Assembly (NCBI GenBank): GCA_905221605.1
Contig: CAJNDS010001657.1
Location: 1 to 64,000, forward strand
Source of the DNA: Symbiodinium natans
Lineage: Eukaryota > Sar > Dinophyceae > Suessiales > Symbiodiniaceae
Direction of reading: 5' to 3'
DNA: 64,000 nucleotides
In this document: one piece after another, positions 21,901 through 32,718 of the stretch
Numbering within the stretch: position 1 is the stretch's first letter
Layout: each line of letters opens with the position of its first letter
Made by a program: the position numbers and the translations under genes
Notes under the pieces: generated by a model
The model's database searches: none
Told to the model about the DNA's origin: nothing
What the model saw: only the letters and a program-made list of their open reading frames with translations

Positions 21901-24530
21901 TGAGGCAGGTCTTGCCCACACAGACTTCAGGACATGAATCAGCTGCTGGCAAGCACTCTTCCCTCTGGCGCCTCGTGACTGCTTCCGACTGGTTGCAGCT
22001 GCAGCAGCATTGCAGCCAGTGCGAATGCGACAACGACTGAGCTCCATACCCGCTTGCATCCTGAGCTCATTGAAGCTTGCAGGCTCAGCGCAAGACTCTT
22101 CGGGAATTTCTGAGAAGTCGCCGTCCAGTTGCATGCCATCGCATGCTCCCCGCAGATGCACGGCCTTGCAGCCATGCTCTTGGCAAGAAAAACACGTGGT
22201 ACAAGTGCCAAGCCATGAGGTGCCGGCTGCGACTTGGCAACGCAACTCGTCATCACTGTGCCTGGGTCGCGCCTGCCTCATGAGACTGAGACGGGGTCGG
22301 TCCGCGGCTTTGCGGAACTTGCAGAACTTTAGACGAAGCTTGCACAAGCTGGACAAGCTGGGTGGGCCGGCCATCGGCTGTGAAGGACAGGCCATAGCAC
22401 CAGCGGTGCGTTGCCAGGTCGCAGATCTCAGGACAGCCTTCGCTCTCCTCAGCATCAGCGCAGGACTCACGCTGAGCCCAAGCCCAGGAAGGCTTCCCTT
22501 GCCAAAGCGCCGCCACACAGAAGTCCACACGCTGGCGGGTGCAGCGAAGAGCATTGTCGCCGCAAGGGCAGTCTGCTCCATCAGGAATGCCTGCAGAGGA
22601 GAGGTCGGACCTAGAACGTGACACTGCACTGCGTGCAAGGGTTTGAGACAATGGAGCTGCCGTGGCTTTTACAGCTGGGTGTCATGTAGTGGAAGAGTTC
22701 TGCAATCGTCCTTGCTCATCGAAGTTGTCCTTGCTTGAGCTTCGCTGATGTGCGCAAGCCGATCGGCAGGCGACAAGCCACAAGCAGACGCGGGCACTGC
22801 GTCGGTGAATCTTCACCAAGGCGCAACAAGACATTCTTGTCCCTGACATACTTCAGGGCAGTCGAACTCCCGAGGGACACAGAAGGTCCCGGAAGCACCA
22901 GCGCACCTCAACTTGTCAAGTAGCCACGCCGCTCTGCTTCGCTTTAACACTTAACTATGCCTCACGTTTCAAATCGTCTCAACGTCTCGTCTCTCAAGTC
23001 CCAGAAGCTGCTTGGCAGTGCTGTCGCACCACGGGTCTGGGCACGGTCCGGGGTAGCACTCCTCGACGAAGTGCCTCGGGCTATGAACAGCAGATTTCGA
23101 CACGGTGCCTGAAGCATTTGGCCAGGCGGCTGCACTCCTTCCGCAAAGTACGTCTTGCTGCAGAGCTGGTCGTCTCCACAAGTCTGCGGGCAGGCCTGGA
23201 ACCGCTCCTGAGCAACTTCTTGCTTGTTGCTTGGCGAGCACGTCCGCTCTTGAGCAAGTACCCCCGTCACCCTGCGTGCCTTCCACAGGCAGATGTGCAG
23301 ACCCGAATCCTGAAGGCACGACCGCTCTCGGGCCTTTCGCTGGACTTGCTACAGCTGATTCTTCAGAACCTGAAAACACGAGCTGGCACGCTCACCAGGG
23401 CCTTGCCCTACCGGCAGATGCACGAAGTACATGCAGCTGCTGAGTGTCACCCTGCCCTGCACGTCCTGGTGTCGGCATTGGTGCTCGTTGTCTTCGCAGC
23501 TGCACCCAGCACTGTCGGCACAACTCTTGTTGCCTCGGTCAAAGCGTCAAGGCTGACCAAACAGGCAGAGACCACAGGATTCTTGAGGCCAAAGAACCCG
23601 AAGCGTGATGGCAAATAGGATACTTGCCGCAGTCCAGGGGACCTTATAGTTCCAGGACATGATGAGGCATGCCCTTGTTTCTTCTTCGTGGGTATGCAAT
23701 GGCATGCATGTTCTGAAGACCACATTGAAGGCTCCTTGCCTGCCTCGGCCTCCAACAGCTTCTGTGAAGTTCATGCCGTAAACTTGCCAAACGTGGGCCC
23801 TGCTTGTGTGTTGCTGGCTCTAAGGGTGGGACACTTGTAGCTACACTGTGTGCACTTGGAGACTTCGTTTGCCCTGAGGGAACTTAGCCTTTGAACCCCT
23901 GCCAAGTTCAAGGTTTCAGTTTCGCTGCGGCCGGAGGACAGTCTTGGGCCTTGAGATAGCACGAAGATGACCCCTGGAACTGACACCTCTTCTCCCAGGT
24001 GTCATCACAAGGGCAGCCTGCCAAAAAGCCAAACTGATAGCAACCCCTGTGTTGCATGAAGTATGCAAACGGTCCTGTAGCTGTTGCATGGCAGCTCTTC
24101 TCCGGCAACTGGCCACCATCGACTCGGCCCACGTCCTTGGGGCCATGTAGGTGCCGGCACCGGTACTCGATGCGAAGTGAAATGCCGCCACGTTGCATCG
24201 TAGGGGGTTGACCAGCATGGGAGCCTCGAAGCCGAAGGTAGGGAGGAGGGAGGGGGTGAACCAGGCTACGCACAAGTTCGCATCTTGCCACGGACAACTA
24301 AAGCCGGCCGAATTCGATCCAGGCGCTCTTCAGCGCTGCAGTACCTCACAGCGATGACCAATCGCACTTCTGACGCACCCCAGCTCATCCGACCAAGGAC
24401 AGTAGATGCATCTGGAGTGCACGGGACAGGGCCCGAGAATCTTTGGCTGGCAGGACACTGTTGAGTTGTTGGGTTTGCCTGAGCCGTGCAACTGACATGA
24501 CACAAGAATAACCACAGCAACGTTCAAGAA
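18901..24530 (-). CDS. Cysteine-rich modular protein gene, many small exons
   Basis: Minus-strand frames repeatedly code the motif C-P-C-(G/D/E)-x-N-x3-C. Examples are CPCDDTWEKRC (24016), CSCEDNEHQC (23500), CPCGDNALRC (22578), CICGEHAMAC (22165), CPCGRNTMTC (21708), CGCGQGSFPC (20925), CPCGHGATMC (20442), CPCGANTQRC (20032) and CPCGRN (19470). Between them lies a second half-module CPxxC...C: CPQTCGDDQLC (23192), CPEICDLATHRWCY (22436), CPEVCVGKTC (21934), CPLVCPDGEEPCY (21380), CPTPCSRDELARGSQTC (18953). Spacing is mostly 400-500 bases, as for one module per exon-intron pair, and the frame changes between modules. At the 5' end (24530-24480) a hydrophobic FLNVAVVILVSC may be a signal peptide or membrane segment. 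Paired cysteines suggest disulphide-bonded extracellular repeats. I know similar repeats from dinoflagellate predicted proteins but cannot name the family. Exon ends are not resolved. Confidence 0.6.
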
Positions 24531-25512
24531 CGAAGAAGACCTCTCATGTCATTGCAGGACAAAGTGCGTGTCAAGGCTCTGCAATGCTGAGATCCCAAAA
24601 TTTATGACGGCAGGATGGCTTTAGCAGACTGCCGGGACTTTGCACAATGCTGAGGAGAAACCGGCGTGACGTGCTCATGCAGGCGGGTGAATGTACAAAT
24701 CCACGAGACGCAAAACCACATACCACGCAATCGATGCAGGCATCAAAACGTTATGATGTTGCGAGAACGCGGCGTGCCACGTTTCAGTGCTGAATCCCCA
24801 AAAGGCGACTTTGGACTCGTCCCGTTGGGTAACAACTAATTCAATTCCCCGGGAGTGCTTGCATCAGCATCATCATCATCAACAAGGCCTGAGGTCCCGA
24901 CAGACCCGCTCGTAGAGGTCGTTGCAGGGGCACGGTCTTGGTTCATGGTTCAAAGGCTGTGGATACAAGGGGGCCTTCGAGGACCATTTACTAATTTCCT
25001 TTCAGGGCGATGGTACTGCTTGAAACTCGGAGATGCCGAGGCCACTTGGCCGAAACAATCTACACACCAAACGTCCGACCAAATTCATAGCCAAATCTTC
25101 AGGACGGCACTGCGCACACGTGCTGACATGGTGTTGGAAGCTTTACAATCTGGGGGCTGGGCAAAGACGTGTCCATGCAACGCTGCTCGGGCGGTGGCAG
25201 GTCGGTCGGCCGGCCTCGCCATTGTTCCGAGCACTGTTCGGAGAATTGTTCCCATATTCCAGGGCCGCAGCCCTGAATGTCGTAGGCTGTGATGGAACAA
25301 ACCTGGGGTCAACTTTGGACTGCAACATGCTCAACACCGGTGTGCTGGGGGCTCTGGCACGTTGGCCCGGAGGGCAGAACAGTCCTGGCAAAGCCCTACC
25401 GAGGTATCACAGTCTCAGAGTCGCAGTGCCTCTGATATCCCCGACCACACCTCCAGGGTTGGCTGAGCTGACCTGCCCAGAATGGTGAACAAGTATGGCT
25501 CCTTATGGCTCC
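24531..25512. other. No recognisable gene
   Basis: Short ORFs only. It lies between the Ser/Thr-rich ORF and the cysteine-rich gene (both minus strand) and could be an intron or an intergenic spacer. Confidence 0.4.
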
Positions 25513-25571
25513 TCACTCTGATGCTCTCCTGCTACAGGCCTCGATGGTGGTTGTGCCAGCACTGCTAGTAC

Positions 25572-25608
<37 letters not shown>

Positions 25609-26412
25609 AGTCGCGGCGCCAGCGACGCTGCTCGTAGTAGTGCTGCGGATAGTGGCAGTACCGGTGCAGCTGCGGGTAGTGGCAGTAGCAGTGCTGCCGG
25701 TGGTCGTGGCAGTGCCAGTGCTGGTGGTACGAGTGCTAGTGCTGGTGCTGCTGCTGGTGCTGGTGCTGGTGCTGGTGGTGGTGGTGGTGGTGCTGCTGCT
25801 GCTGGTGGTAGTCGCGGCGCCAGCGACGCTGCTCGTAGTAATGCTGCGGATAGTGGCAGCACCGGTGCTGCTGCGGGTAGTGGCAGTAGCAGTACTGCTG
25901 GTGGTGCTGGTGGTCGTGGCAGTGCCAGTGCTGGTGGTGGTGGTGGTACGAGTGCTAGTGCTGGTGCTGGTGCTGCTGCTGCTGGTGGCAGTCGCGGTGC
26001 CAGCGATGCTGCTCGTAGTAGTGCTGCGGATAGTGGCAGTACCGGTGCTGCTGCGGGTAGTGGCAGTAGCAGTGCTGTTGGTGGTCGTGCCAGTGCCAGT
26101 GCTGGTGGTGGTAGTGGTGGTCGTGGTCGTGGTGGTGGTGCTAGTGGTCGTGGCGGTACCGGTGCTGCTGCTGGTGGAAGTGCTGGATGTACTGGTAGAA
26201 GAGGTCGACGTGCTTGTCGCGCTGGAAGATGAACTGGTCGTGGATGTTGTGCTCAAAGACGTACTTGTGGCAGAAGTGCTAGATGTACGTGTTGATGAAG
26301 TCGACGTGCTGGTTGTAGATATGGACGCGGTGGTTGTGGAACTCTTTGAAGCGCTTGTGCTTGTGGCCGTCTGGCGGCGGACACGCTTTACAGAATCCAG
26401 GTGGTGTTAAAA
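25513..26412 (-). CDS. Ser/Thr-rich low-complexity ORF on a trinucleotide repeat
   Basis: About 300 codons open on the minus strand, starting after a stop near 26412 with a short mixed sequence (SVKRVRRQTATSTSAS) and then almost only Ser, Thr, Ala and Gly. At DNA level it is an AGC/ACC-type trinucleotide array with a higher-order period of about 200-230 bases (shared blocks at about 25610, 25815 and 25990). Such Ser/Thr tracts can be O-glycosylated stalks of surface proteins, and the ORF sits on the same strand as the kelch gene upstream and the cysteine-rich gene downstream. The opposite strand is equally open (Val/Leu-rich, 301 codons), so translation is uncertain. Confidence 0.35.
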
Positions 26413-26695
26413 CAAGATAGCACACTAACAACTAACAACGTCACGAAGGTAGAGGAGAGCGTTTCTGCGTTCAGCGCTGTCATGCAGGGCTCAGCCTTGG
26501 AGCATTGCCGTTTTGCCACTTCTGGGGTTGAGGGTGTCTACACCTTCTTTTAGTTCAGGCTTGCCGAGTTCAGGCTTGCCACCTCGTCCTGGTGAAGGGT
26601 CTGTCGCTAGGGATCTCAAAAAAGTTGCACTCTCATTCCCACAATTTAATTAGCCGGTCGAATACATTGCAAAAGACGGTCAAACAGCACCTAAT

Positions 26696-29600
26696 CTACA
26701 CGGCCTCAGTGTCCAAGGACCGAAGGTCGTTCGGGTAGCCTCGGCCGCAGCACCGCTCTCAAAATCCCTCCGCTCGCTCAACAAGCATGCAAGAATCGCC
26801 GAGGACCTGACCGCTGCCATCGAGTCCGCCGAACACCCACATCTCCCCGGCTGTGGTAACCACAGCGGCGTGATACATCCGGGCACTGGGCGAAGTGCCA
26901 CCAGGGCTCCTGTCCACCCACGTGGGCGTTGCAGCCTGCCAGCAGAGAAGGCAGAGCTCGCCGCAACACAGGGCGACTCGAGGGTGCCTGCATGGGGGCT
27001 GGCGCCCTCCATTAACAGCTCCAGATGCGCAAAAAAACACATCAAGCAGCAACGATGTGACGGGCACCGCAAGGTTGAGATGAAGCGCTGTAGAGGGGAA
27101 GCTGTGTAGCAAATGCCAGACATCGCATTCTGCTCGCTCTCGAAATTTCCCTTGAAAACGGTATTTCTCCATGACGCATGCTTTGCAGCTTTGGGCCTAC
27201 CTTGCTGAAGCCTTTGGAAGGCGCAATTCGAGACCAACTTGAACCCTCGAATGCCACCTAGAATCCCTAATTGGGGTTTGCACATTTTTGCACCATTTCC
27301 ACCCTGCATCCCGGCAGGCCCTCACATGTGTGATGAACCTTGGAGAATTTCAGAAACTGCGATGGCCACCCTGATCCATGCCTGGGTGTCCAAGGACCAA
27401 AGGTCATTCAGCCTGGGGCCTCGGCCGCAGCACTGCTCTCAAAATCCCTCAGCTCGCTCAACAAGCATGCAAGAATCGCCGAGGATCTGGCCAGCGTGTC
27501 CGCCGAACACCCACATCTCCCCGGCTGTGGTAACCACAGCGGAGTGACCATACCGGGCACTGGGCGAAGTGCCACCAGGGCTCCTGTCCACCCACGTGGG
27601 CGTTGCAGCCTGCCAGCAGAAAAGGCAGTGCTCACCGCAACACAAGGCGACTCGAGGGTGCCTGCATGGGGGCTGGCGCCCTCCATTAACAGCTCCAGAT
27701 GCGCAAAAAACACACATCAAGCAGCAACGATGCGACGGGCACCGCTACTCCGACGTGGCTCAAACAACGCTCCGATAACACGGGTCACCTCCCGCAAGGC
27801 TGGGATGAAGCGCTGTAGAAGGGAAGCTGCATAGCAAATGCCAGACATCGCATCGCATTCTACCTTGCTGAAGCCTTTGGAAGGCGCAATTCGAGACCAA
27901 CTTGGCTTCAAACTTATGTTCCCTCGAATGCCACCTAGAATCCCTAATTGGGATTTACACATTTTTGCACCATTTCCACCCTGCATCCCGGCAGGCCCTG
28001 CACATGTGTGATGAACCTTGGAGAATTTCAGAAACTGCGATGGCCACCCTGATCCATGCCTGGGTGTCCAAGGACCAAAGGTCATTCAGGAAGCCTCAGC
28101 CGCAGCACTGCTCTCAAAATCCCTCCGCTCGCTCAACAAGCATGCAAGAATCGCCGAGGACCGAACTGCTGCCATCGTATCCGCCGAACACCCACATCTC
28201 CCCGGCTGTGGTAACCACGGCGGAGTGACGAGACCGGGCACTGGGCGAAGTGCCACTAGGGCTCCTGTCCACCCACGTGGGCGTTGCAGCCTGCCAGCAG
28301 AGAAGGCAGAGCTCGCCGCAACACAGGGCGACTCGAGGGTGCCTGCGGCTGGCGCCTTCCATTAACAGCTCCAGATGCGCAAAAAAACACATCAAGCAGC
28401 AACGATGTGACGGGCACCGCTACTCCGACGTGGCTCAAACAACGCTCCGATAACACGGGTCACCTCCCGCAAGGTTGAGATGAAGCGCTGTAGAGGGGAA
28501 GCTGTGTAGCAAATGCCAGACATCGCATTCTGCTCGCTCTCGAAATTTCCCTTGAAAACGGTATTTCTCCATGACGCATGCTTTGCAGCTTTGGGCCTAC
28601 CTTGCTGAAGCCTTTGGAAGGCGCAATTCGAGACCAACTTGAACCCTCGAATGCCACCTAGAATCCCTAATTGGGGTTTGCACATTTTTGCACCATTTCC
28701 ACCCTGCATCCCGGCAGGCCCTCACATGTGTGATGAACCTTGGAGAATTTCAGAAACTGCGATGGCCACCCTGATCCATGCCTGGGTGTCCAAGGACCAA
28801 AGGTCATTCTGCCTGCCTCGGCCGCAGCACTGCTCTCAAAATCCCTCCGCTCTCTCAACAAGCATGCAAGAATCGCCGAGGACCTGGCTGCTATTGTCTC
28901 CGCCGAACACCCACATCTCCCCGGCTGTGGTAACCACAGCGGAGTGAAAATACCGGGCACTGGGCGAAGTGCCACTAGGGCTCCTGTCCACCCACGTGGG
29001 CGTTGCAGCCTGCCAGCAGAGAAGGCAGAGCTCGCCGCAACACAGGGCGACTCGAGGGTGCCTGCGGCTGGCGCCTTCCATTAACAGCTCCAGATGCGCA
29101 AAAAAACACATCAAGCAGCAACGATGTGACGGGCACCGCTACTCCGACGTGGCTCAAACAACGCTCCGATAACACGGGTCACCTCCCGCAAGGTTGAGAT
29201 GAAGCGCTGTAGAGGGGAAGCTGTGTAGCAAATGCCAGACATCGCATTCTGCTCGCTCTCGAAATTTCCCTTGAAAACGGTATTTCTCCATGACGCATGC
29301 TTTGCAGCTTTGGGCCTACCTTGCTGAAGCCTTTGGAATGCGCAATTCGAGACCAACTTGGCTTTCAACTTATGTTCCCTCGAATGCCACCTAGAATCCC
29401 TAATTGGGGGGTTCACACATTTTTGCACCATTTCCGCCCTGCATCCCGGCAGGCCCTCACATGTGTGATGAACCCTGGAGAATTTCAGAAACTGTGACGG
29501 CCACCCTGATCCATGCCTGGGTGTCCAAGGACCAAAGGTCATTCAGCCTGGGGCCTCGGCCGCAGCACTGCTCTCAAAATCCCTCAGCTCGCTCAACAAG

Positions 29601-30476
29601 CATGCAAGAATCGCCGAGGATCTGGCCAGCGTGTCCGCCGAACACCCACATCTCCCCGGCTGTGGTAACCACAGCGGAGTGATATTGCCGGGCACTGGGC
29701 GAAGTGCCACTAGGGCTCCTGTCCACCCACGTGGGCGTTGCAGCCTGCCAGCAGAGAAGGCAGAGCTCGCCGCAACACAGGGCGACTCGAGGGTGCCTGC
29801 GGCTGGCGCCTTCCATTAACAGCTCCAGATGCGCAAGAAAACACATCAAGCAGCAACGATGTGACGGGCACCGCTACTCCGACGTGGCTCAAACAACGCT
29901 CCGATAACACGGGTCACCTCCCGCAAGGTTGAGATGAAGCGCTGTAGAGGGGAAGCTGTGTAGCAAATGCCAGACATCGCATTCTGCTCGCTCTCGAAAT
30001 TTCCCTTGAAAACGGTATTTCTCCATGACGCATGCTTTGCAGCTTTGGGCCTACCTTGCTGAAGCCTTTTCAATGCACAATTCGAGAAGCGGATGAAGCA
30101 GTTGTCCAACTTAGCTTCGAACTTCTGTACCCTCGAATGTCACCTAGAAGCCCGATTGGAGTTTGCACTATTTCCGCCCTGCATCCCGGCAGGATGAACC
30201 TTGGAGAATTTCAGAAACTGTGACGGCCACCCTGATCCATGCCTGGGTGTCCAAGGACCAAAGGTCATTCAAAAAGGGGCCTCGGCCGCAGCACCGCTCT
30301 CAAAATCCCTCCGCTCGCTCAACAAGCATGCAAGAATCGCCGAGGACCGAACTGCTGCCATCGTATCCGCCGAACACCCACATCTCCCCGGCTGTAGTAA
30401 GCACAGCGGAGTGACTATGCCGGGCACTGGGCGAAGTGCCACTAGGGCTCCTGTTCACCCAGGTGAATGTTGTGGC
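26696..30476 (-). repeat. Six tandem exon-intron units, 674-735 bp each, one kelch blade per unit
   Basis: Unit starts, taken at the acceptor-like GGCAG|GCTGCAACG on the minus strand, lie at 30476 (variant GCCACAACATT), 29744, 29009, 28290, 27609 and 26935. Coding and intron parts are nearly identical between units 1-5. Differences are mostly small intron indels, for example a 72-base segment missing from unit 2, and three short variable segments in the coding parts. This is an internal tandem duplication of whole exon-intron units. Confidence 0.9.
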
Positions 30477-30699
30477 CTGGCGGCTCGAGCGTCCAAAAAT
30501 CGGTCAGAGCTGCAAACATGTCCGAATCCCCTCTTGCAGCCTGCAGTCCCACAAAGATGTCAACAGACGGGCAGTAGCCTTGAAGAAGAATATGCCCAAG
30601 AAAAATCCACTGCCCGTCCACGTGTGATAACAATAGGAGAATTGGGTTCGGGATCCTGCCTGAGGACAATAATGGAAAACAATTGGAAGCAATGGGCAA
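26696..30699 (-). CDS. Kelch-repeat (beta-propeller) protein, six tandem blades
   Basis: Each unit codes TPTWVDRSPSGTSPSAR, two variable residues, HSAVVTTAGEMWVFGG and a variable loop, then, about 75 bases on, a variable start to NDLWSLDTQ. This matches the kelch pattern (double Gly, later Trp, Ar-x-x-His before the strand). Joining GG-loop to NDLWSLDT requires removing a short segment containing an in-frame TGA; GT or GC donors with a GAG|GC acceptor fit in phase. An AG|GC donor after SLDTQ joins in phase to the next AG|GCTGCAACG acceptor. The last blade ends NDLRSLDTEAV and a stop at 26696-26698. An upstream exon (about 30484-30550) has LTDFWTLE, half a blade, but meets unit 6 out of frame. 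Six blades would close a propeller, a binding scaffold. No BTB, F-box or other partner domain was found; 5' exons may lie beyond 30.7 kb. Binding partner is unknown. Confidence 0.65.
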
Positions 30700-30849
30700 T
30701 GGTGGAACTCATGGAACAAGAGTGGAACACTAGTGAAAACAGAATGTGAATAGAATGAGAACAGCCTGAAAGAACGACAAACCTACCCAAGCAATACTGC
30801 CATCGGCCTACGATGGTCAGGTGATACAAGGGCCATGCCTCTGGCATCC

Positions 30850-32215
30850 TCTTATAATCTCTTGCACAACCACACGAGAAGCCCTACAACATGTGCAAGC
30901 TGAGGTTGTACTTGTCATTCTGGTAGATAGGTTTCGCCTCTACTGTTTTGGACTCATCATACTCAAACAACCGCTTTCCTTCTCGCTCTGATAATCACTT
31001 GGCCCTGTTGAAAAGGCTAAGGATAACGACGTCAATGACACTGCCAATAATCTTCACAGTAGTCCCTAAACCCTAAAATCCCCCTCTAGGGGCCGCTGGG
31101 GTCCCGGCCACTGGCAGCTTTGAGCAGAGCCTGAGCCCGGAGACTGCAAACTTCGAGAAGTAGAAAGGGTCAGTTGCGGCAGTGGTGATGAAAGGGTCAA
31201 TTCTAGTAATATTAGTAGTGGTGGTGGTGGTTTTACTAAAGCAAAGCCATCTCCTGCCATCCGTATGGTTTGTTTTTGTACTCACGAGGGGAATCCAAAG
31301 AGCCTGCGCCCTCCTCGTCCTCCAGCTCCCCCCACGCTCTTCTACTCCACAAAACTTCGGCAGGCAGCGGGAGAGGACATTCGATGCCGGAGAGAATCTT
31401 AAAATCATGGCCATTGGACCCGATGTCTCAGCGATCTATAGGATTCCCTATCGTTTGGGAGATCTGGGGTTAAGCGTGGGCCTTCGACAACAACCGACAG
31501 GAAACTTTGAACGCTGGCTGGTTGACAGCGGGCAGCGCCACCTGGTTTTTTTGTGGATCTCCGGGCAGAAAGAACCAATGCGCGTCCTAACAGTGATATG
31601 TCAAAACTAGATCTCGCTCGAAACACTGCATACATACAACAGTCATAGTCTTGAGTTCATTCATTCTGGCACCGTCCACTTGGGGCCATTTGTCCAGAGT
31701 CAAACACTGGATTTTGCGGTGGCCTTGACAGCGCTGGCAGCACATGTAGTGTTTGCAGCAGTGGGTTCAGCCCCATAGGCAATAAGAGCTACAAGCCTTA
31801 TGCCAGCCCAAACCGTTTGTAGCCAACAAGGAATACAACAACGACTACACTCCCAGCCACAGCGCAACATCACATGGGAATAGCTGTTGAAATGCTCAGC
31901 TGATGTGGCAACATACAGCAACACTTGAGAAGGGGCTACGAAAGCTAGTCACCACAGGGGGGTGGCAGGCAGCGAGTCGGCAGGACTTGGAGCCGCCGGC
32001 GCAGCTTTTTCCGTATTTCAGGCACATGCCTCAACCGGTTAGTCAGGTAAGATCGAAGACCCCTAAATTCGAAATCTGAAGCCCTAAACTCCTTCAGCCC
32101 CCTTGCTGCCCCCGCTGGAACCCCGTGTCGCAAACGAAGTTTAGGTACAGGGACGCTCTGTTCAGTACGACCTCTGCAAAGTACCACAGACCTTCAGAGC
32201 ATGGTGACTGTGGGG
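30850..32215. other. No recognisable gene
   Basis: Holds a short telomere-like scrap (CCCTAAACCCTAAAATCC near 31065) and a plus-strand 142-codon ORF (31182-31610). The first third of that ORF is a GGT repeat translation; its last part (IMAIGPDVSAIYRIPYRLGD) is protein-like but unrecognised. Confidence 0.35.
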
Positions 32216-32412
32216 GGCGGGGGAGGACCTTGGGGGGGGGTGGGGGGGGACCTTGTGGGGGGGGGGGACCTGAAGGTGGTAGGGGGGGGGCGCTCCCTTA
32301 TCCCACGCGCAACCACCTTAAAGGAGGGGGGGGGGGGGGGCGCCGGCACCTTATCCTTCGAAAATGCTTCATGGTGAGGTGAGGGGGGGGGGGGGGGGGC
32401 CCCCCCCCCCAC
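32216..32412. repeat. Poly-G tract cluster
   Basis: At least seven runs of 7-18 G within 200 bases, separated by words such as ACCTT, followed directly by a run of C. Could form G-quadruplexes, and could equally be a region of poor sequencing accuracy. Confidence 0.85.
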
Positions 32413-32617
32413 CCCCACCTTAAGTCTTGGGTTTCGGACCTGTTAAGGTGTGGAACCCTTTTTTTCCCTGGAAGCTTCTTAACAAGGTGAATACCAGTGC
32501 ATGGGTAAACGACAACTCCCGCCAGCTCCACAGAGCTAGCTTTCGTGACAGCTGAAGCCATATATATACATATATATATATATGGATATATAACATGGTT
32601 CAGCGTCGGGCGTTCCC

Positions 32618-32619
<2 letters not shown>

Positions 32620-32654
<35 letters not shown>
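32620..32654. repeat. Poly-C homopolymer (35 bases)
   Basis: Uninterrupted C run just left of the telomere-like tract that hosts the LTR element. Homopolymers of this size are prone to length errors. Confidence 0.9.
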
Positions 32655-32656
<2 letters not shown>

Positions 32657-32667
32657 GTCTACTCTAC

Positions 32668-32718
32668 GGTCCCTAAACCCTAAACCCTAAACCCTAAACC
32701 CTAAAGCCCTAAACCCTA
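32668..32718. repeat. Telomere-like (CCCTAAA)n, left flank of LTR element
   Basis: Five nearly perfect CCCTAAA units ending in CCCTA, which is the 5-bp target duplication of the retrotransposon. The same array resumes at 38030 on the other side. Confidence 0.9.

Noticed and set aside
25165-25185. CPCN on the plus strand, similar to the CPCG modules
   Set aside because: Single occurrence on the opposite strand from the array, with no partner half-module.
25505-26410. 301-codon plus-strand ORF, Val/Leu-rich
   Set aside because: It is the complement of a trinucleotide repeat; the amino-acid pattern follows the repeat, with no domain. The minus-strand Ser/Thr reading is at least biologically sensible.
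26680-27309. 209-codon minus-strand ORF spanning a kelch unit in another frame
   Set aside because: It crosses all three variable segments and the intron. In four of six units the same frame has a stop at the third segment, whereas the kelch frame explains the motifs.
26696-30476. Kelch array as a CRISPR-like or integron-like array
   Set aside because: Units are exon-intron blocks with coding constraint in a eukaryotic genome; the repeat and variable segments do not have the spacing of such systems.
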